In this document: positions 1 to 11,859 of the stretch, piece by piece
Layout of the letters: each line of letters opens with the position of its first letter
Position numbering within the stretch: the stretch's first letter is position 1
Assembly: GCA_947311845.1 (NCBI GenBank)
Contig: CAMZMU010000107.1
Coordinates: 20,764,359-20,828,358, forward strand
DNA length: 64,000 nucleotides
DNA from: Poa pratensis
Taxonomy: Eukaryota > Streptophyta > Magnoliopsida > Poales > Poaceae
Direction of reading: 5' to 3'
Program-made: the position numbers and the translations under genes
The notes under the pieces: generated by a model
Told to the model about the DNA's origin: nothing
Databases searched by the model: none
What the model saw: only the letters and a program-made list of their open reading frames with translations

Positions 1-491
1 AAGTTAAGTCGCACTGGGCCGCGGGTTAATCCAGAAAGAATTCCCCCGACACTACGCGTCGTCATTGCTCTTGTAGCCTGCCGGACTTCACAGGACGGAT
101 GTGCACAGCCGGGCGCGTGCGCTTGACAGTTAGATTGTACATTGATTCCTCAAGGAACAACACATGCACGAGAGCTTCAATCGATTCTTCCTTCCCTTGG
201 CGACTGCCGGGTGCCTCCATTGTTGGCTGCATCTTGATCGACAAGATCTGATCGTCTAGTACTAGCGCACGACGTCGTCGTACACACGGTCGACCCAGCA
301 GTTATCTCCAATTCCCAAACCCCGACTCAATTACCTACGTACCCCCCGTGGGAAGAGATCTGGGGGAGTTGGGGTCCTTAATTCCCCTTCCACTTCCATC
401 GCTAACTCCCATGTCCACCAACCAATCAACGGAATTTAAGTCTCGCATCCCTCAAATTCCCATTCCCTAGCTCCAATTACCCCCAACCAAA
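1..491. other. Flank of the CACTA element, no supported gene
   Basis: Mixed-composition DNA left of the CACTA terminus. A 60-codon minus-strand frame (62-244) is the only sizeable frame. It matches no family I recognise and has no visible promoter or splice context, so it is not called as a gene. The 300-490 stretch is pyrimidine-rich and low in information. Confidence 0.5.
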
Positions 492-640
492 CACGCTGTT
501 AGTCCCGGTTGGTGGCTGGAACCGGGACTAAAGGTCACTTTTTTGGGCCGCTTGAAATTCGCGCGCGAAGCCCACATTTAGTCCCGGTTCCAGCCTCGAA
601 CCGGTACTAAAGGGCTTTTGGAATTTCTTTTTTCTATTTT
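492..640. repeat. CACTA left terminus and subterminal repeats
   Basis: Contains inverted and direct copies of TTAGTCCCGGTT near 500, 530, 580 and 600. These match the block at the right end. In this family such repeats are the transposase-binding region. Confidence 0.75.
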
Positions 641-1311
641 CTATTTTATTTTTTTTTTTTCTGATTTCTTTTATTCTATTGATTTAATTATCCAAATTTG
701 ACAAACTTTATATCAAACGTAAGCCTTGGACATGTAGAATCTTTTGGTACTGGTTATTTTAAAATTTCACTATGTTGAATGTATTCAAATTTCAAATGGA
801 TGATTTGAGTAAATTTGACATAGATTTAAATCCATATCATCAAAAATTTCAAACAAAATAAAATTTGGAGACCTTAGGACTTGCTTAACAGATGCCCACT
901 GGACAAAATAATTTCAAAACTATCTTCTAATTAGTTTCTAAAAATAAGCAAATTAGTCAATCAAGTCAAATTAGTTTCAATATTTATAAAAATCATATCT
1001 ATATTTCCTAATTTCTTTTATATGTATTGATTTAAGTCAAATTAGTTTCTAAAATAAGTCAAATCAAGTCAAATTAGTTTCAATATTTATAAAAATCATA
1101 TCTATATTTTCAAATCACGTCAAATTAGTTCCAATATTATTGTTGCACTTGGGTCAGTGGAATTTACGATGTCGTGCAATAAATAAGGAAAAATAGCGTG
1201 TGACTAAACACATCAATGAACAAAACACACAGATTCCTACCCTTGGTTGCAAATGGAGTCATCTATCTCATAGAACCAGAACCAAAAAGGTTACATAAAA
1301 GGTTTAATACA

Positions 1312-2700
1312 TTATTTGATCATATCCCGCCCAAAATGAACAAAAAGGTTGCATAAAAGGTTGAATACATTATTACACATCACCAACATTCCTATCCAGT
1401 GTTTGGGTACAAACTCTTTCTTCGCATGTGTCCCTTGCTTATGATTGCGCCGTAACCATTGAGAATCTTCATCATTTAACATGATGCTTGGGTCACTGTT
1501 CACTGTGAAGGGTGGAATTTCATCAAACTTATTGTAATCTCCTGACATGTCTGTCTTGTCCTCCACTCCCACGATGTTTCTTTTCCCTGAAAGAACTATA
1601 TATGTGGCGCTTTGGCTCATCATATGATGCATTCGCTTGCTTATCTTTTTTTTCCGGCCTGGTAGACATGTCCTTCACATAGAAAACCTGAGACACATCT
1701 TTGGCTAGGCCGAATGGTTCGGTTTTGTACCCAAGATTGTTGAGATCCACTGTTGTCATTCCGTACTTCGGGTCTACCTTTACCCCACCTGTCAGGTTGA
1801 CCCATTTGCACCGAAACAAAGGGACCTTAAAAGAAGGTCCATAGTCAAGTTCCCATATATCCTCTATGTAACCATAATATGTGTCCTTTTGCCCATTGTT
1901 GTTTGTTGCATCAAAGCGGACACCGCTGTTTTGGTTGGTGCTTCATATCTTGGGCGTCCGGGTAAAATGTATTCTCATTTATCTCGTACCCTTGGAAAGT
2001 CAATATAGTCGAAGATGGTTGCCTGGCCAACAAGTACAGCTGCTCTCCAACAATGGAGTTATTCATGAGATGTCTCTGCAACCAACCGCCGAAAGTCTCC
2101 ATGTGTTTTCCTTAAATCCAGGAGTCAGTACGCTCCGGGTTTCGGAGCGTACAAAATCATGTGTTCCAGGATATACGGAGCCACCAAGGTGGACCTTTGT
2201 AGAACTGTGTAGTGTGCTTGAGTTAAAGAATGCCCGTCCATACTTATTATTGCTTTCTTTCCTAGCGTGCCTTTTCCACTCAGTCTCCCCTCATGCCGTG
2301 ATTGAGGAACACCAATCGGATTAAGGTCAGGAATAAAGTCAACACAAAACTCAATGACCTCCTCTGTTCCATAGCCCTTGGAGATGCTTCCTTCTGGCCT
2401 AGCATGGTTATGAACATATTTCTTTAAGACTCCCATGAACCTCTCAAAGGGGAACATATCGTGTAGAAATACAGGACCGAGAATCCTAATCTGAGGTGCG
2501 TCATAATATTGAAGAAGGATGGTGGAACACCAACTCAAAGCTGACAAGACATTGGACCACATCCTTCTGTAAACTTTGTAGAGTTTCTAGATTGATCACC
2601 TTCTGAGAAATTGCATTGAGAAATGCACATAGCTTCACAATGGGCACTCGAACATTTTCTGGTAGAAGCCTCCCTCAATGCAACCGGAAGTAATTGTGTC
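1312..2700 (-). pseudogene. CACTA transposase, C-terminal part (DUF4218 and DUF4216)
   Basis: This is the downstream part of the transposase gene, separated from its N-terminal part by the nested retrotransposons. The minus-strand frame at 2125-2562 carries DUF4218-type sequence (LHDMFPFERFMGVLKKYVHN). The frame at 1529-1819 carries DUF4216-type sequence (FRCKWVNLTGG ... VDLNNLGYKTEPF ... QVFYVKDM). The last frame (1312-1632) is the C-terminal tail. The frames are broken relative to each other by shifts and stops. Near 2690 the minus strand reads ATG ACA CAA TTA CTT CCG (MTQLLP), which joins exactly to the HVI codons at the other side of the insertion. No functional transposase can be made from this copy. 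Confidence 0.85.
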
Positions 2701-2955
2701 ATAATTGAAGGGGATCGTGTGTAGAAAACAAAAAATTTCCTAACAACGATAACCGAATTAGCCAGGATCTATTACTATGCAGATATAAAGTAACGGAGGG
2801 AACGGTATACATACCCTTGTAGACCGTAAGCGTCGACGATCAAAAGATCTGTTTCGATGACGACACGTGATGAAGACGGCGGCGAAGATGACGGTGGCGC
2901 CGACCTCAAGGTCGTGTAGAGGAAGAAGACATACTTCCAGTGCCACACGTGTAGC

Positions 2956-5900
2956 TGATAACCCCCAAGAGCAGGGGATCACTGTAGCACCTCTCAATGT
3001 GGAAGTAAGGTATCGATCCGCAGGAGTAAGAAGGAAAAGTTATCTATTCCCTACAACTAAAGTGTCACAAGTTTTAGTTGATTATGCACTAAACAAGTTT
3101 AAGGAACAAGATGGTTGATTTAATGGATGGGAATGTAACAAAACAAGAATGTAAAAGTGTCCCAATCCTCTTCAATGCAATAGGACAAGACAAAGGTTTT
3201 CTCTTATAGGAACAATGGACATGTTTCATGGGTTCACTTAATCCTCTCTCTCATCTACGGTGATTATCATGCTATAGATAAAGTACACACAATTGTCATG
3301 TTTTAATGGTAGCTTTTATAACGGCCATATGTCCTAAAACACATAGTTGAAAGAAGTACTCATTTGTGTTGTGATGACGTGAAACACACGTTCGTTGGAG
3401 ACCCCAAGAGGAAGGTATGATGTAGTCAGCAGCAAGTTTTTCCTCAGAAAGAAACCAAGGTTATCGAACCAGTAGGAGCAGCAACTCTTCAGAAGGTTGT
3501 CAACGGCGCCATTAAAATAGCTGTTGCAGGGAGTCTGGACTGTTGACGTGGAATCTGCACACAACACAATCAAACTACTTTGCCCCAACGAAACAGTGAG
3601 GTTGTCAATCTCACTGGCTTGCTGAAAACAAAGGATTAAACGTATGGTGTGGAAAATGAGTATTAAATTGCAGAGAATGAAAAAGGAACAGTTTGCAGTT
3701 TGTGGTTGTTTAATCAGTGTAAAAGAATGGACCGGGGTCCACAGTTCACTAGTGGTGTCTCTCCATAAAAGATAACTAACATGTTGGGTGAACAAATTAC
3801 AGCTGGGCAATTGATGAATAGTGAGCGCATGACAATGCATATACATGACATGTTGACTACTATGATATTTAATTGGGCATTACGACATAATACATAGACC
3901 GTGATCCAACAGCATCTATGACTAATAATCCACCGCCGGGTTGTCATCCGAGTCCCCCGTTGGTATTAAGTTGCAAGCAACGGATAATTGCATCAAGTAA
4001 AGTGCGTAATGTAAACAAACACATATGTCCGTGGACATAGCATCGTTAGGTTATCCCTAGCGGCAACAGCACATCCACAACCTTAGAACTTTCTGTCACT
4101 GTCCCAGGTTAAACGGAGACATGAACCCACTATCTAGCATAAATACTCTCTCTTGGAGTTACAAGCATCTACTTGGCCAAAGCATCTACGAGTAACGGAA
4201 AGCATTCAAGATCTTAAATAACATATAAGATAGATTGATAATCAACTTGACATAATATTCAATATTCATCGGATCCCAGCAAACACAACATGTAGCATTA
4301 CAGTAGTATGATCTTGATCATGTAGGTCAGCTCACAAGATCTAAACATGATGGCACAAAGTGGAGAGACAACCATCTAGCTACTGCTATGGACCCGTAGT
4401 CCAAGGATGAACTACTCACGCATCACTCCGGAGGCAGGCATGGCGATGTAGAAGCCTCCGGTGACGATTCCCCTCTCCGGCAGGGTGCCAGGAAGAGGTT
4501 CTGAACCCTCCCGAGCTAGGGTTGACGACGGCGGCGTCTCTGGGTCTTTTCGTGGATATTTGCTCAGGTACTTAGGGTTTTCGCGTCGGGGGGAATAAGT
4601 AGGCGAAAGGGCGGCGGCAGCGGACCCCCGAGGGGCCCACACCACCATAGGGCGCGGCAGAAGGGGGCCCGCGCCCTAGGTGTGTGTGGCCTCCTGGTGG
4701 CCCTCCTCTGCTGCTCCTTCGCTCCGTCAGGTGTGTTCTGGAAAAATAGGGACCCCCGTGTAGTTTCGTCCAATTCCGAGACTATTTCCAGACTAGCTTT
4801 TCTGGAATACAAAAACAGCAGAAAACAGGAACTAGCACTTCGGCATCTTGTTAATAGGTTAGTCCCAAAAAATGTATAAAAGTGATATAAAGTAGATGCA
4901 AAACATGTAGCAATTGGTATAAAATAAGCATGGAACATCAAAAATTATAGATACGTTTGAGACGTATCATGTTGCTAGGTCACCCTCGTAAGGCTAGCGT
5001 GGTTGCTCTCACTCCCACATCATACTCTTCCTTTTTACCCCCAGATAAAGGATGTTGGGCTGTATTTCACATGTCACTCAATACATATGCCGTTGTCACA
5101 TCGGCCATCCCATACCTACATACATCATACTTCATAATGGACAATATTCTAAATACTAGTGCAATGATTCATATTTCGTGTGCATGACCACATCTCTCAT
5201 CTATCCACACTTGGTGGTGTCAATCACCTCATGACAAGGATAAACAAGGCATTATGCATAAATCAAACCATCACATGTATCATAGAATATCTCCAAAGTA
5301 TGACAAATCATAAAAGCTCCAACACAACGATAAATGAATAACAAATCATCTCATACCACAATATCCACCATAAGAATTACATAGATAGATCCATACTTAT
5401 GCAAAGCACATCATATGGACTCCAACAATGATCATACATAGAGAGATTAGATCAAGTTACCACCACAAACCCAAAATCCAGGGGGTGGACTACTCCCCCT
5501 TCATCATGGAGACGGTGGAGAAGTCGTTGGAGAAGATGGAGAGGTTGATGAAGAGGTGCAGCCCGGAGTGGAGGCGGCGACCCGCAGCAGCCCACGGCGG
5601 CGGCGGCAGCCCTTGGGGGCGGCGGCGGCTGCCCTTGGTGATGAGGATGGTGTGGAGGAGGTTCTCCTCCCCCAGACGGCTGCCTGGGTGGAGGAAAATT
5701 TGTGGTCTTGGGTGCCTCTCACGACCTAGGGTTTCCTTCTTTATATAGACTATCGGATTTCCGTCACCCCCTTTTAGGGTTCCACCAAAACGGGTCTACA
5801 GGCCGCGTCCGAACTCCGATTGGGCTGATCTTGGGCTTAAAATCTTCGTATGGAAAATTGTGACAACTTTCTCTTTAATTTGATTTCCATTGGACGCCAT

Positions 5901-6168
5901 CTTCGAGGGTCAAACTGACAATCTCCGTAAAAAGTTCTCAGACAGATTTCAGGAAAATCCCAATTTGACTCCAACAAGGTTTCCTTTTGTATTTTTGATA
6001 ATTCCTACACAACAAATAGGAAAACAAGAAGATTTTGCACTTTGGCAACTATTAGTAGGTTATTCTAATAAATGTCATAAATGATATAAAGTGTATATAA
6101 AATATGTGCCAATTGACATAAAACATGCATGGAACATCAAAAATTATAGATACGTTTGGGACGTATTA
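2956..6168 (-). repeat. 3' LTR of the Gypsy-type element, with inserted solo LTR
   Basis: It aligns throughout with 10442-11859 except for the insertion at 3372-4969 and about 190 bp (roughly 5600-5790) present here but deleted in the other LTR. The inner end reads GACGTATTA, with CA changed to TA. Few other substitutions are visible, so the insertion is recent compared with the CACTA host. Confidence 0.85.
3372..4969 (-). mobile_element. Solo Gypsy LTR inside the 3' LTR
   Basis: Boundaries are TGATGACGTG at 3372 and ...GACGTATCA at 4969, with host duplication TGTTG at 3367-3371 and 4970-4974. The uninterrupted partner LTR at 10850 reads straight through (CATTTATGTTGCTAGG). Read on the minus strand, it is the same LTR family as 62178-63760 (TGATACGTCTC... 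ACCTATTAACAAGATGCC), and its length (1598 bp) is nearly the same as that LTR. Confidence 0.88.
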
Positions 6169-6185
6169 AGCATCCCCAAGCTTAG
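6169..6185 (-). other. Polypurine tract of the Gypsy-type element
   Basis: The minus strand reads AAGCTTGGGGATGCT directly before the 3' LTR. The same tract precedes the LTR at 30117. Confidence 0.7.
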
Positions 6186-8568
6186 TTCCTACTCGAGAAC
6201 AAAATAATTTTTGAAGTGACATGCTACCATCATAATCTTGATCATATAATATTGTAAGGCACATGTTATGAATGAAGTGATGAAGTTATTGCTACATACA
6301 GTCAAATGATTCATTCTTCAAAGGAGTAGCAATGTACAAGATAGATTATGAAGTGATATCAAATACTCAATGTAAAGATCTTCAATGATAAATTCACAAA
6401 GTGTAACATAGAAGAAAGTACTATGGACCAAATGTATGCATAATGAAAAGTAAAAACATCCTATGGTGGTCATAGAAGACTTCTCATGAAAACTGAGTAT
6501 AAAAGGAGGACACTTTGGATAGATAAATAAGTAGAGGTAAAGCATGAATAAGTTTCATCTAACTTCCAAACACTTCTACTTAAGTTAATGCTTGCAATGT
6601 GGTAGTCATTGGTGTGGAGCTCTCATTACCCCGATCATAGCATCTTGAATGATTAATGTTTAAAGTGAAAACAAATATGAGTGGTGTGCTTGACAATGTA
6701 TTGGTTGAATGTCTCATGTCCCTTGAATACAAGTACCTACACCATGTGTTACTCACTTTGGTAAACAAAGTAAATTCAAATAAAGGTCATTGCAAGTAAT
6801 AATAGTATCATCAAGAACTGCACTGGGGTACCTCTTGCCCCTTGACATGAATAAGCACATGTCAAAACAATAAGACAAACAGACAATGAACAATCTCAGC
6901 ACTCTTTTATTTACTATGGGTATAGCTTTTTATTATGAGGTGCATCACTGAATGAACATTATGGTTATGCTGTAAATTTCCACCATGAATGATGCATGGC
7001 TTAGATTAGCGGCCCAAGCATTTCTCTAACCATTTATACAAACTCTTTGAACTTACTAAGTATCCTCATTCATTTCACCCATGATAGGCATCCATAAACA
7101 AAAGTACATGACATCAACTAAATATAAATAAGTGCAATGTTGAAAGCTTGCCATGTGACAGCACATATGGGCTAACTCCCAACCAAAACTATTGTCAAGC
7201 CCACAACTTCATAATTTTAATCACAATGGTTCATGCTTATTAAATGCAATAAAAGTAAATTGTGCATCAAGTTCGTGAGAGCTTTTAACCAAATTTTCCC
7301 ATGACAATTAATAACATAAGCATTTAAATTCAGAAATGTAGATAACACAATATAACATGATAAACATACTTGGAATAGCATAAAGCTAATAGGTAGATAT
7401 GGTGGACTCACTGGAAAAACTTTGGTTGAAGGTGTTGCGAAACAATCTTTTTACTTGTTGTAATTTTTGGGCTAGCAATAGGGAGAAAGTTGACCATCTA
7501 AATGCATGCATAAGTGTCCATATAACTAATCAATCCATGTTAAACCAAGTAAAGTTAAAATTCAACATCTAAACATGGTAAAAGATAGCTCTTGACAACA
7601 CACTTGCAAATTAACATTCATTCAAAACACATGAATTATGCAACTATATGTATCTTTTAAAATCAACTCAAACAACCCTATCCCAATATATTTAATAGCA
7701 TCCAACATAATTCAACCCAAACTTCCAGTAACTCTCTCATATATAAATGATAGTGGTGGTCTTATTAACAAACCAAAATAACAAAAGCAAAAAAAAAACA
7801 GACGCTCCAAGTTTATACTGTAAAGTGCTTTGATCGAAAAACAGAAATTAGACGTGTGCAAACCGAGAGTGTGTCGGTCTAGTGGGGTTGTCTTGACATC
7901 CCCAAGCTTATGGTCTTCACCATTCTTGGATAGCTCTTGGTGCAGCTCCTCTAATCCCTGTGAAAAAACTTCAAAACACCGTTTTTTCCCATTTCTTTTT
8001 CTGTGGGGCACATTAGTAGTGATAAACAAATAGATTTCTTGCTGCATATAATCCTTAGACAAAAATTCATATGGATGTCCAAAACATGTATAATGTTGTA
8101 TGCCTACTCATAAACTCAATTGGATCCAAAAAGATTCATGTTAAAAGTTCTAAGCATGCATCAAACAAAATGGGACAGAATCTGTCCAGAAAAACAGCAG
8201 CAGCAAAACGTATTTTTCTACCCTACTTAAATATGTCGAAAAAATCTAAAACAATTCACGCTCATAGAGGATGAAAAGTTGCAACCACAGTTCAAATTTC
8301 AGCTCATTCGGAATTACAGAATAGGAATTAAAAATCATACCGTGCACAGATTCGTGCTGGAATAAAATCTCCGAATGCAAAAAGCAACTTTTTCAAGCCA
8401 AAATAGGTAAAACTTGGCATTTAATTAAGAATTCCAGAAACTAAACTAAAAACTAAGTCTCTTGTTACAGCAAGAGGACACAAAGAAAATCAAAAGTAAA
8501 AAACAACCGGGTTGCCTCCCGTAAAGCGTTTTCTTTATAGCCATATAGCTAGGCTTCTTACTTGATGT
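6186..8568. other. Gypsy interior without recognisable coding sequence
   Basis: AT-rich interior between the polypurine tract and the first ORF. Only short frames are present on either strand and no pol motifs are visible. It serves as non-coding spacer in the element. Confidence 0.6.
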
Positions 8569-9825
8569 TCATGAAGGTTGAAGCTCATGAGGGAACTTAT
8601 ACTTTGATGTGTCCCTCTTCCTTGGAAAGTGTTCATGCATAATACCAGGATCCCATGGTGTTCTCAAACCAATCAAAATTATAGTCAAGTTGAACCCTAG
8701 TTGAGAGAAAAACAAAACACAAAAGTAATAACAACGAAGTCTAACTTTCTTTCTATGCATTGGCATTTTGTATATGAGTGAATCACCATAAATAGAAGTT
8801 TCCCAATGCATATTAACAATGTTTACTTGCAGCATATAATTATTAGCATAAAGAGGGTTCTTATCACAAAAGTAATAACAACGAAGTCTAACTTTCTTTC
8901 TATGCATTGGCATTTTGTATATGAGTGAATCACCATAAATAGAAGTTTCCCAATGCATATTAACAATGTTTACTTGCAGCATATAATTATTAGCATAAAG
9001 AGGGTTCTTATCACCTCCTCTTTCATAATAGTTGCAAGTAGTAGAAATAAATTCAACCATATAACCACAAGAATCATTCAACTTAGATAATTTAGGTACA
9101 TAAAGAGGATTATTAAATTTATTATGGAATTCATTAGCATGCTTCCCTCTTTCAAAATAGTTAATAAGATCAATATTAAGTTTAATATCATGATTGCAGC
9201 AAAGATTTGGAACTAAAGGTAATTGCAAACCACATAAGTATTTCTCAACATAAGCAATTTTCTCCTCTATGGTGTAATTAGGAGAATTTAAGAACAAAGT
9301 AGGACTCTCATGAGTAAGAGTACCATCACAAACAGCAAGTATATCATTTTTATCCTCACATAATTTAGTAACAACTAAACATGGAGATTTATCAATAAGC
9401 ATAGGACCATCATCTAAATCATTATCATATAGCATATCTAACCCATACTCCTCATCATTTTTAAAATTATTATCAATAAGTTCACTAGTAGCATTAATAG
9501 AAAGTAAAGTAGCATTTTTAGTTTCATCATAATAGCATGGGTTATCATATAGGACCATAGCATTTTCAGTTTCACACTCATCATAACATGGATTCTCATA
9601 AATAACAAAAGATTTTTGAGTTTGAGTGTTACTATCATTTGTTGATGGTGAAGCTGCGAGATCCAACTCTTCCCCAAGCTTAGGTTGGAACACATCCATT
9701 TCAATCTCCACTTCACATACTTCCTCTTCCAAGCTTATGTTTTCAACATCCTCTTGGGGTTGCACGGGCATCCCCAAGCTTAGGTTCTTATCCTCCTCTT
9801 CCTGCAAAATATTAGTACTTTCCAT
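8569..9825 (-). CDS. Unknown retrotransposon ORF, 418 residues, with internal tandem duplication
   Basis: This is the largest open frame of the Gypsy-type element, on the element's coding strand. It starts MESTNILQEEEDKNLSLGM and is strongly acidic in its first 190 residues. It has repeated NPCYDE/NPCYYDE motifs around residues 78-105 and a Cys/His-poor middle. A 49-residue block beginning DKNPLYANNYML occurs twice in a row (about residues 271-369). After the repeat the C terminus is hydrophobic, then basic. It does not resemble gag, protease, reverse transcriptase or integrase. I recall related frames in other wheat-group non-autonomous elements. The function is unknown. The frame remains open despite the duplication, since 147 bp is a multiple of three. 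Confidence 0.6.
   Translation of the reverse strand: MESTNILQEEEDKNLSLGMPVQPQEDVENISLEEEVCEVEIEMDVFQPKLGEELDLAASPSTNDSNTQTQKSFVIYENPCYDECETENAMVLYDNPCYYDETKNATLLSINATSELIDNNFKNDEEYGLDMLYDNDLDDGPMLIDKSPCLVVTKLCEDKNDILAVCDGTLTHESPTLFLNSPNYTIEEKIAYVEKYLCGLQLPLVPNLCCNHDIKLNIDLINYFERGKHANEFHNKFNNPLYVPKLSKLNDSCGYMVEFISTTCNYYERGGDKNPLYANNYMLQVNIVNMHWETSIYGDSLIYKMPMHRKKVRLRCYYFCDKNPLYANNYMLQVNIVNMHWETSIYGDSLIYKMPMHRKKVRLRCYYFCVLFFSQLGFNLTIILIGLRTPWDPGIMHEHFPRKRDTSKYKFPHELQPS
8718..9011 (-). repeat. Two perfect-looking 147-bp tandem units inside the ORF
   Basis: Units at 8718-8864 and 8865-9011 show no difference that I can see. Each begins CACAAAAGTAATAACAACG on the plus strand. The identity implies a very recent slippage or unequal-exchange event, or an assembly artefact. 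Confidence 0.9.
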
Positions 9826-9840
9826 GGAAGCAAGAATTCT

Positions 9841-10245
9841 TTATTTAACATAAACATTATCACTAAATTCCTTTTTGCAAAGTTGGAGAAGAATAGAAAT
9901 GTGTCCCTTCATTACATGAGCTTCATGACTAGTTGTAACAAATTTATCAATAAGAAAGTCTATCTCATGAGCTGCAACATAAGCAATATATTTCTCAACT
10001 TGTTCTATATCATGGCATGCAAATTTACACTCTTGATAAGAAGCAATAATAGGATCACTATTATACTTACATTGATAGAGAGAGTGTTTATAGTCTTTTC
10101 TAAAGCAGCAAGTTATATTATGTAATTCACAAAACTCAGTGGCCATATCATTAATATGTTCAAGCAATTCAAGCATTCTATTTCCTTCTTTGGTTGATCG
10201 ATATTCATAGTAAGCTCCCATAGTTTTGACATAACCTTTTTCCAT
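9841..10245 (-). CDS. Unknown retrotransposon ORF, 134 residues
   Basis: The first ORF after the primer-binding site of the Gypsy-type element, reading toward the 418-residue ORF with 15 bp between them. It starts MEKGYVKTMGAYYEYRSTKE and contains several Cys and His residues (ELHNITCCFRKDYKHSLYQC). I see no gag or zinc-knuckle pattern of standard spacing. It may be a diverged gag remnant or a lineage-specific protein. Confidence 0.45.
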   Translation of the reverse strand: MEKGYVKTMGAYYEYRSTKEGNRMLELLEHINDMATEFCELHNITCCFRKDYKHSLYQCKYNSDPIIASYQECKFACHDIEQVEKYIAYVAAHEIDFLIDKFVTTSHEAHVMKGHISILLQLCKKEFSDNVYVK

Positions 10246-10413
10246 TTTTTTTTGGGTTTTTTATATATAAAACTGAAAGTAAAACTAATGAGAAACTCAC
10301 AACCAAACAAGTTTAAAGGAACCTCCCCAAGCTTAGATGATTGCAAGATATAAAACAAGATAAAATAAATCCAAAGTCTAGTGCACACAAGAATAGAAAC
10401 TTAAGCGCTACGC

Positions 10414-10431
10414 TCCCCGGCAACGGCGCCA
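10414..10431 (-). other. Primer-binding site, tRNA-Asp type
   Basis: The minus strand reads TGGCGCCGTTGCCGGGGA ten nucleotides from the 5' LTR. This matches the 3' end of plant tRNA-Asp as used by Athila-related Gypsy elements, and it fixes the element's orientation. Confidence 0.8.
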
Positions 10432-10441
10432 GAAAAGTACT

Positions 10442-11859
10442 TGATAACCCCCAAGAGCAGGGGATCACTGTAGCACCTCTCAATGTGGAAGTAAGGTATC
10501 GATCCGCAGGAGCAAGAAGGAAAAGTTATCTATTCCCTACAACTAAAGTGTCACAAGTTTTAGTTGATTATGCACTAAACAAGTTTAAGGAACAAGATGG
10601 TTGATTTAATGGATGGAAATGTAACAAAACAAGAATGTAAAAGTGTCCCAATCCTCTTCAATGCAAGAGGACAAGACAAAGGTTTTCTCTTATAGGAACA
10701 ATGGACATGGGTTCATGGGTTCACTTAATCCTCTCTCTCATCTACGGTGATTATCATGTTATAGATAAAGTACACACAATTGTCATGTTTTAATGGTAGC
10801 TTTTATAACGGCCATATGTCCTAAAACACATAGTTGAAACAAGTACTCATTTATGTTGCTAGGTCACCCTCATAAGGCTAGCGTGGTTGCTCTCACTCCC
10901 ACATCACACTCTTCCTTTTTACCCCCAGATAAAGGATGTTGGGTTGTATTTCACATGTCACTCAATACATATGCCGTTGTCACATCGGCCATCCCGTACC
11001 TACATACACCATACTTCATAATGGACAATATTCTAAATACTAGTGCAATGATTCATATTTCGTGTGCATGATCACATCTCTCTCATCTATCCACACTTGG
11101 TGGTGTCAATCACCTCATGACAAGGATAAACAAGGCATTATGCATAAATCAAACCATCACATGTATCATAGAATATCTCCAAAGTATGACAAATCATAAA
11201 AGCTCCAACACAACGATAAATGAATAACAAATCATCTCATACCACAATATCCACCATAAGAATTACATAGATAGATCCATACTTATGCAAAGCACATCAT
11301 ATGGACTCCAACAATGATCATACATAGAGAGATTAGATCAAGTTACCATCACAAACCCAAAGTCCAGGGGGTGGACTACTCCCCCTTCATCATGGAGACG
11401 GTGGAGAAGTCGTTGGAGAAGATGGAGAGGTTGATAAAGAGGTGCAACCCGGAGTTGAGGCGGCGACCCGCAGCAGCCCACGGGCCTACAGGCCGCGTCT
11501 GAACTCCGATTGGGCTGATCTCGGGCTTAAAATCTTCGTATGGAAAATTGTGACAACTTTCTCTTTAATTTGATTTCCATTGGACGCCATCTTCGAGGGT
11601 CAAACTGACAATCTCCGTAAAAAGTTCTCAGACAGATTTCAGGAAAGTCCCAATTTGACTCCAACAAGGTTTCCTTTTGTATTTTTGATAATTCCTACTC
11701 AACAAATAGGAAAACAAGAAGATTTTGCAATTTGGCAACTATTAGTAGGTTATTCCAATAAATGTCATAAAATGATATAAAGTGTATATAAAACATGTTC
11801 CAATTGACATAAAACATGCATGGAACATCAAAAATTATAGATACGTTTGGGACGTATCA
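10442..11859 (-). repeat. 5' LTR of the Gypsy-type element
   Basis: 1418 bp, from TGATAACCCCCAAG to GGGACGTATCA. Shorter than its partner because of an internal deletion of about 190 bp near 11481, where CCCACGG joins directly to GCCTACAGG. Confidence 0.87.

Larger units (their letters stand above)
2956..11859 (-). mobile_element. Gypsy-type (Athila-like priming) LTR retrotransposon without pol
   Basis: Element boundaries are TGATAACCCCC at 2956 and ...GACGTATCA at 11859, with the host duplication GTAGC at 2951-2955 and 11860-11864. On the minus strand the 5' LTR is 10442-11859, followed by a primer-binding site. The 3' LTR is 2956-6168 and contains a further solo LTR. The polypurine tract lies at 6169-6185. 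The interior (6186-10413) has no protease, reverse transcriptase, RNase H or integrase that I can find; it carries only two minus-strand ORFs of unknown function. That points to a non-autonomous element mobilised by a related full Gypsy element. I do not assign a family name. Confidence 0.85.

Noticed and set aside
62..244. 60-codon minus-strand frame at the window start
   Set aside because: No family resemblance, promoter or conservation evidence; length expected by chance.
1881..2324. 147-codon plus-strand frame
   Set aside because: Lies opposite the CACTA transposase DUF4218 coding strand and reads as its antisense shadow.
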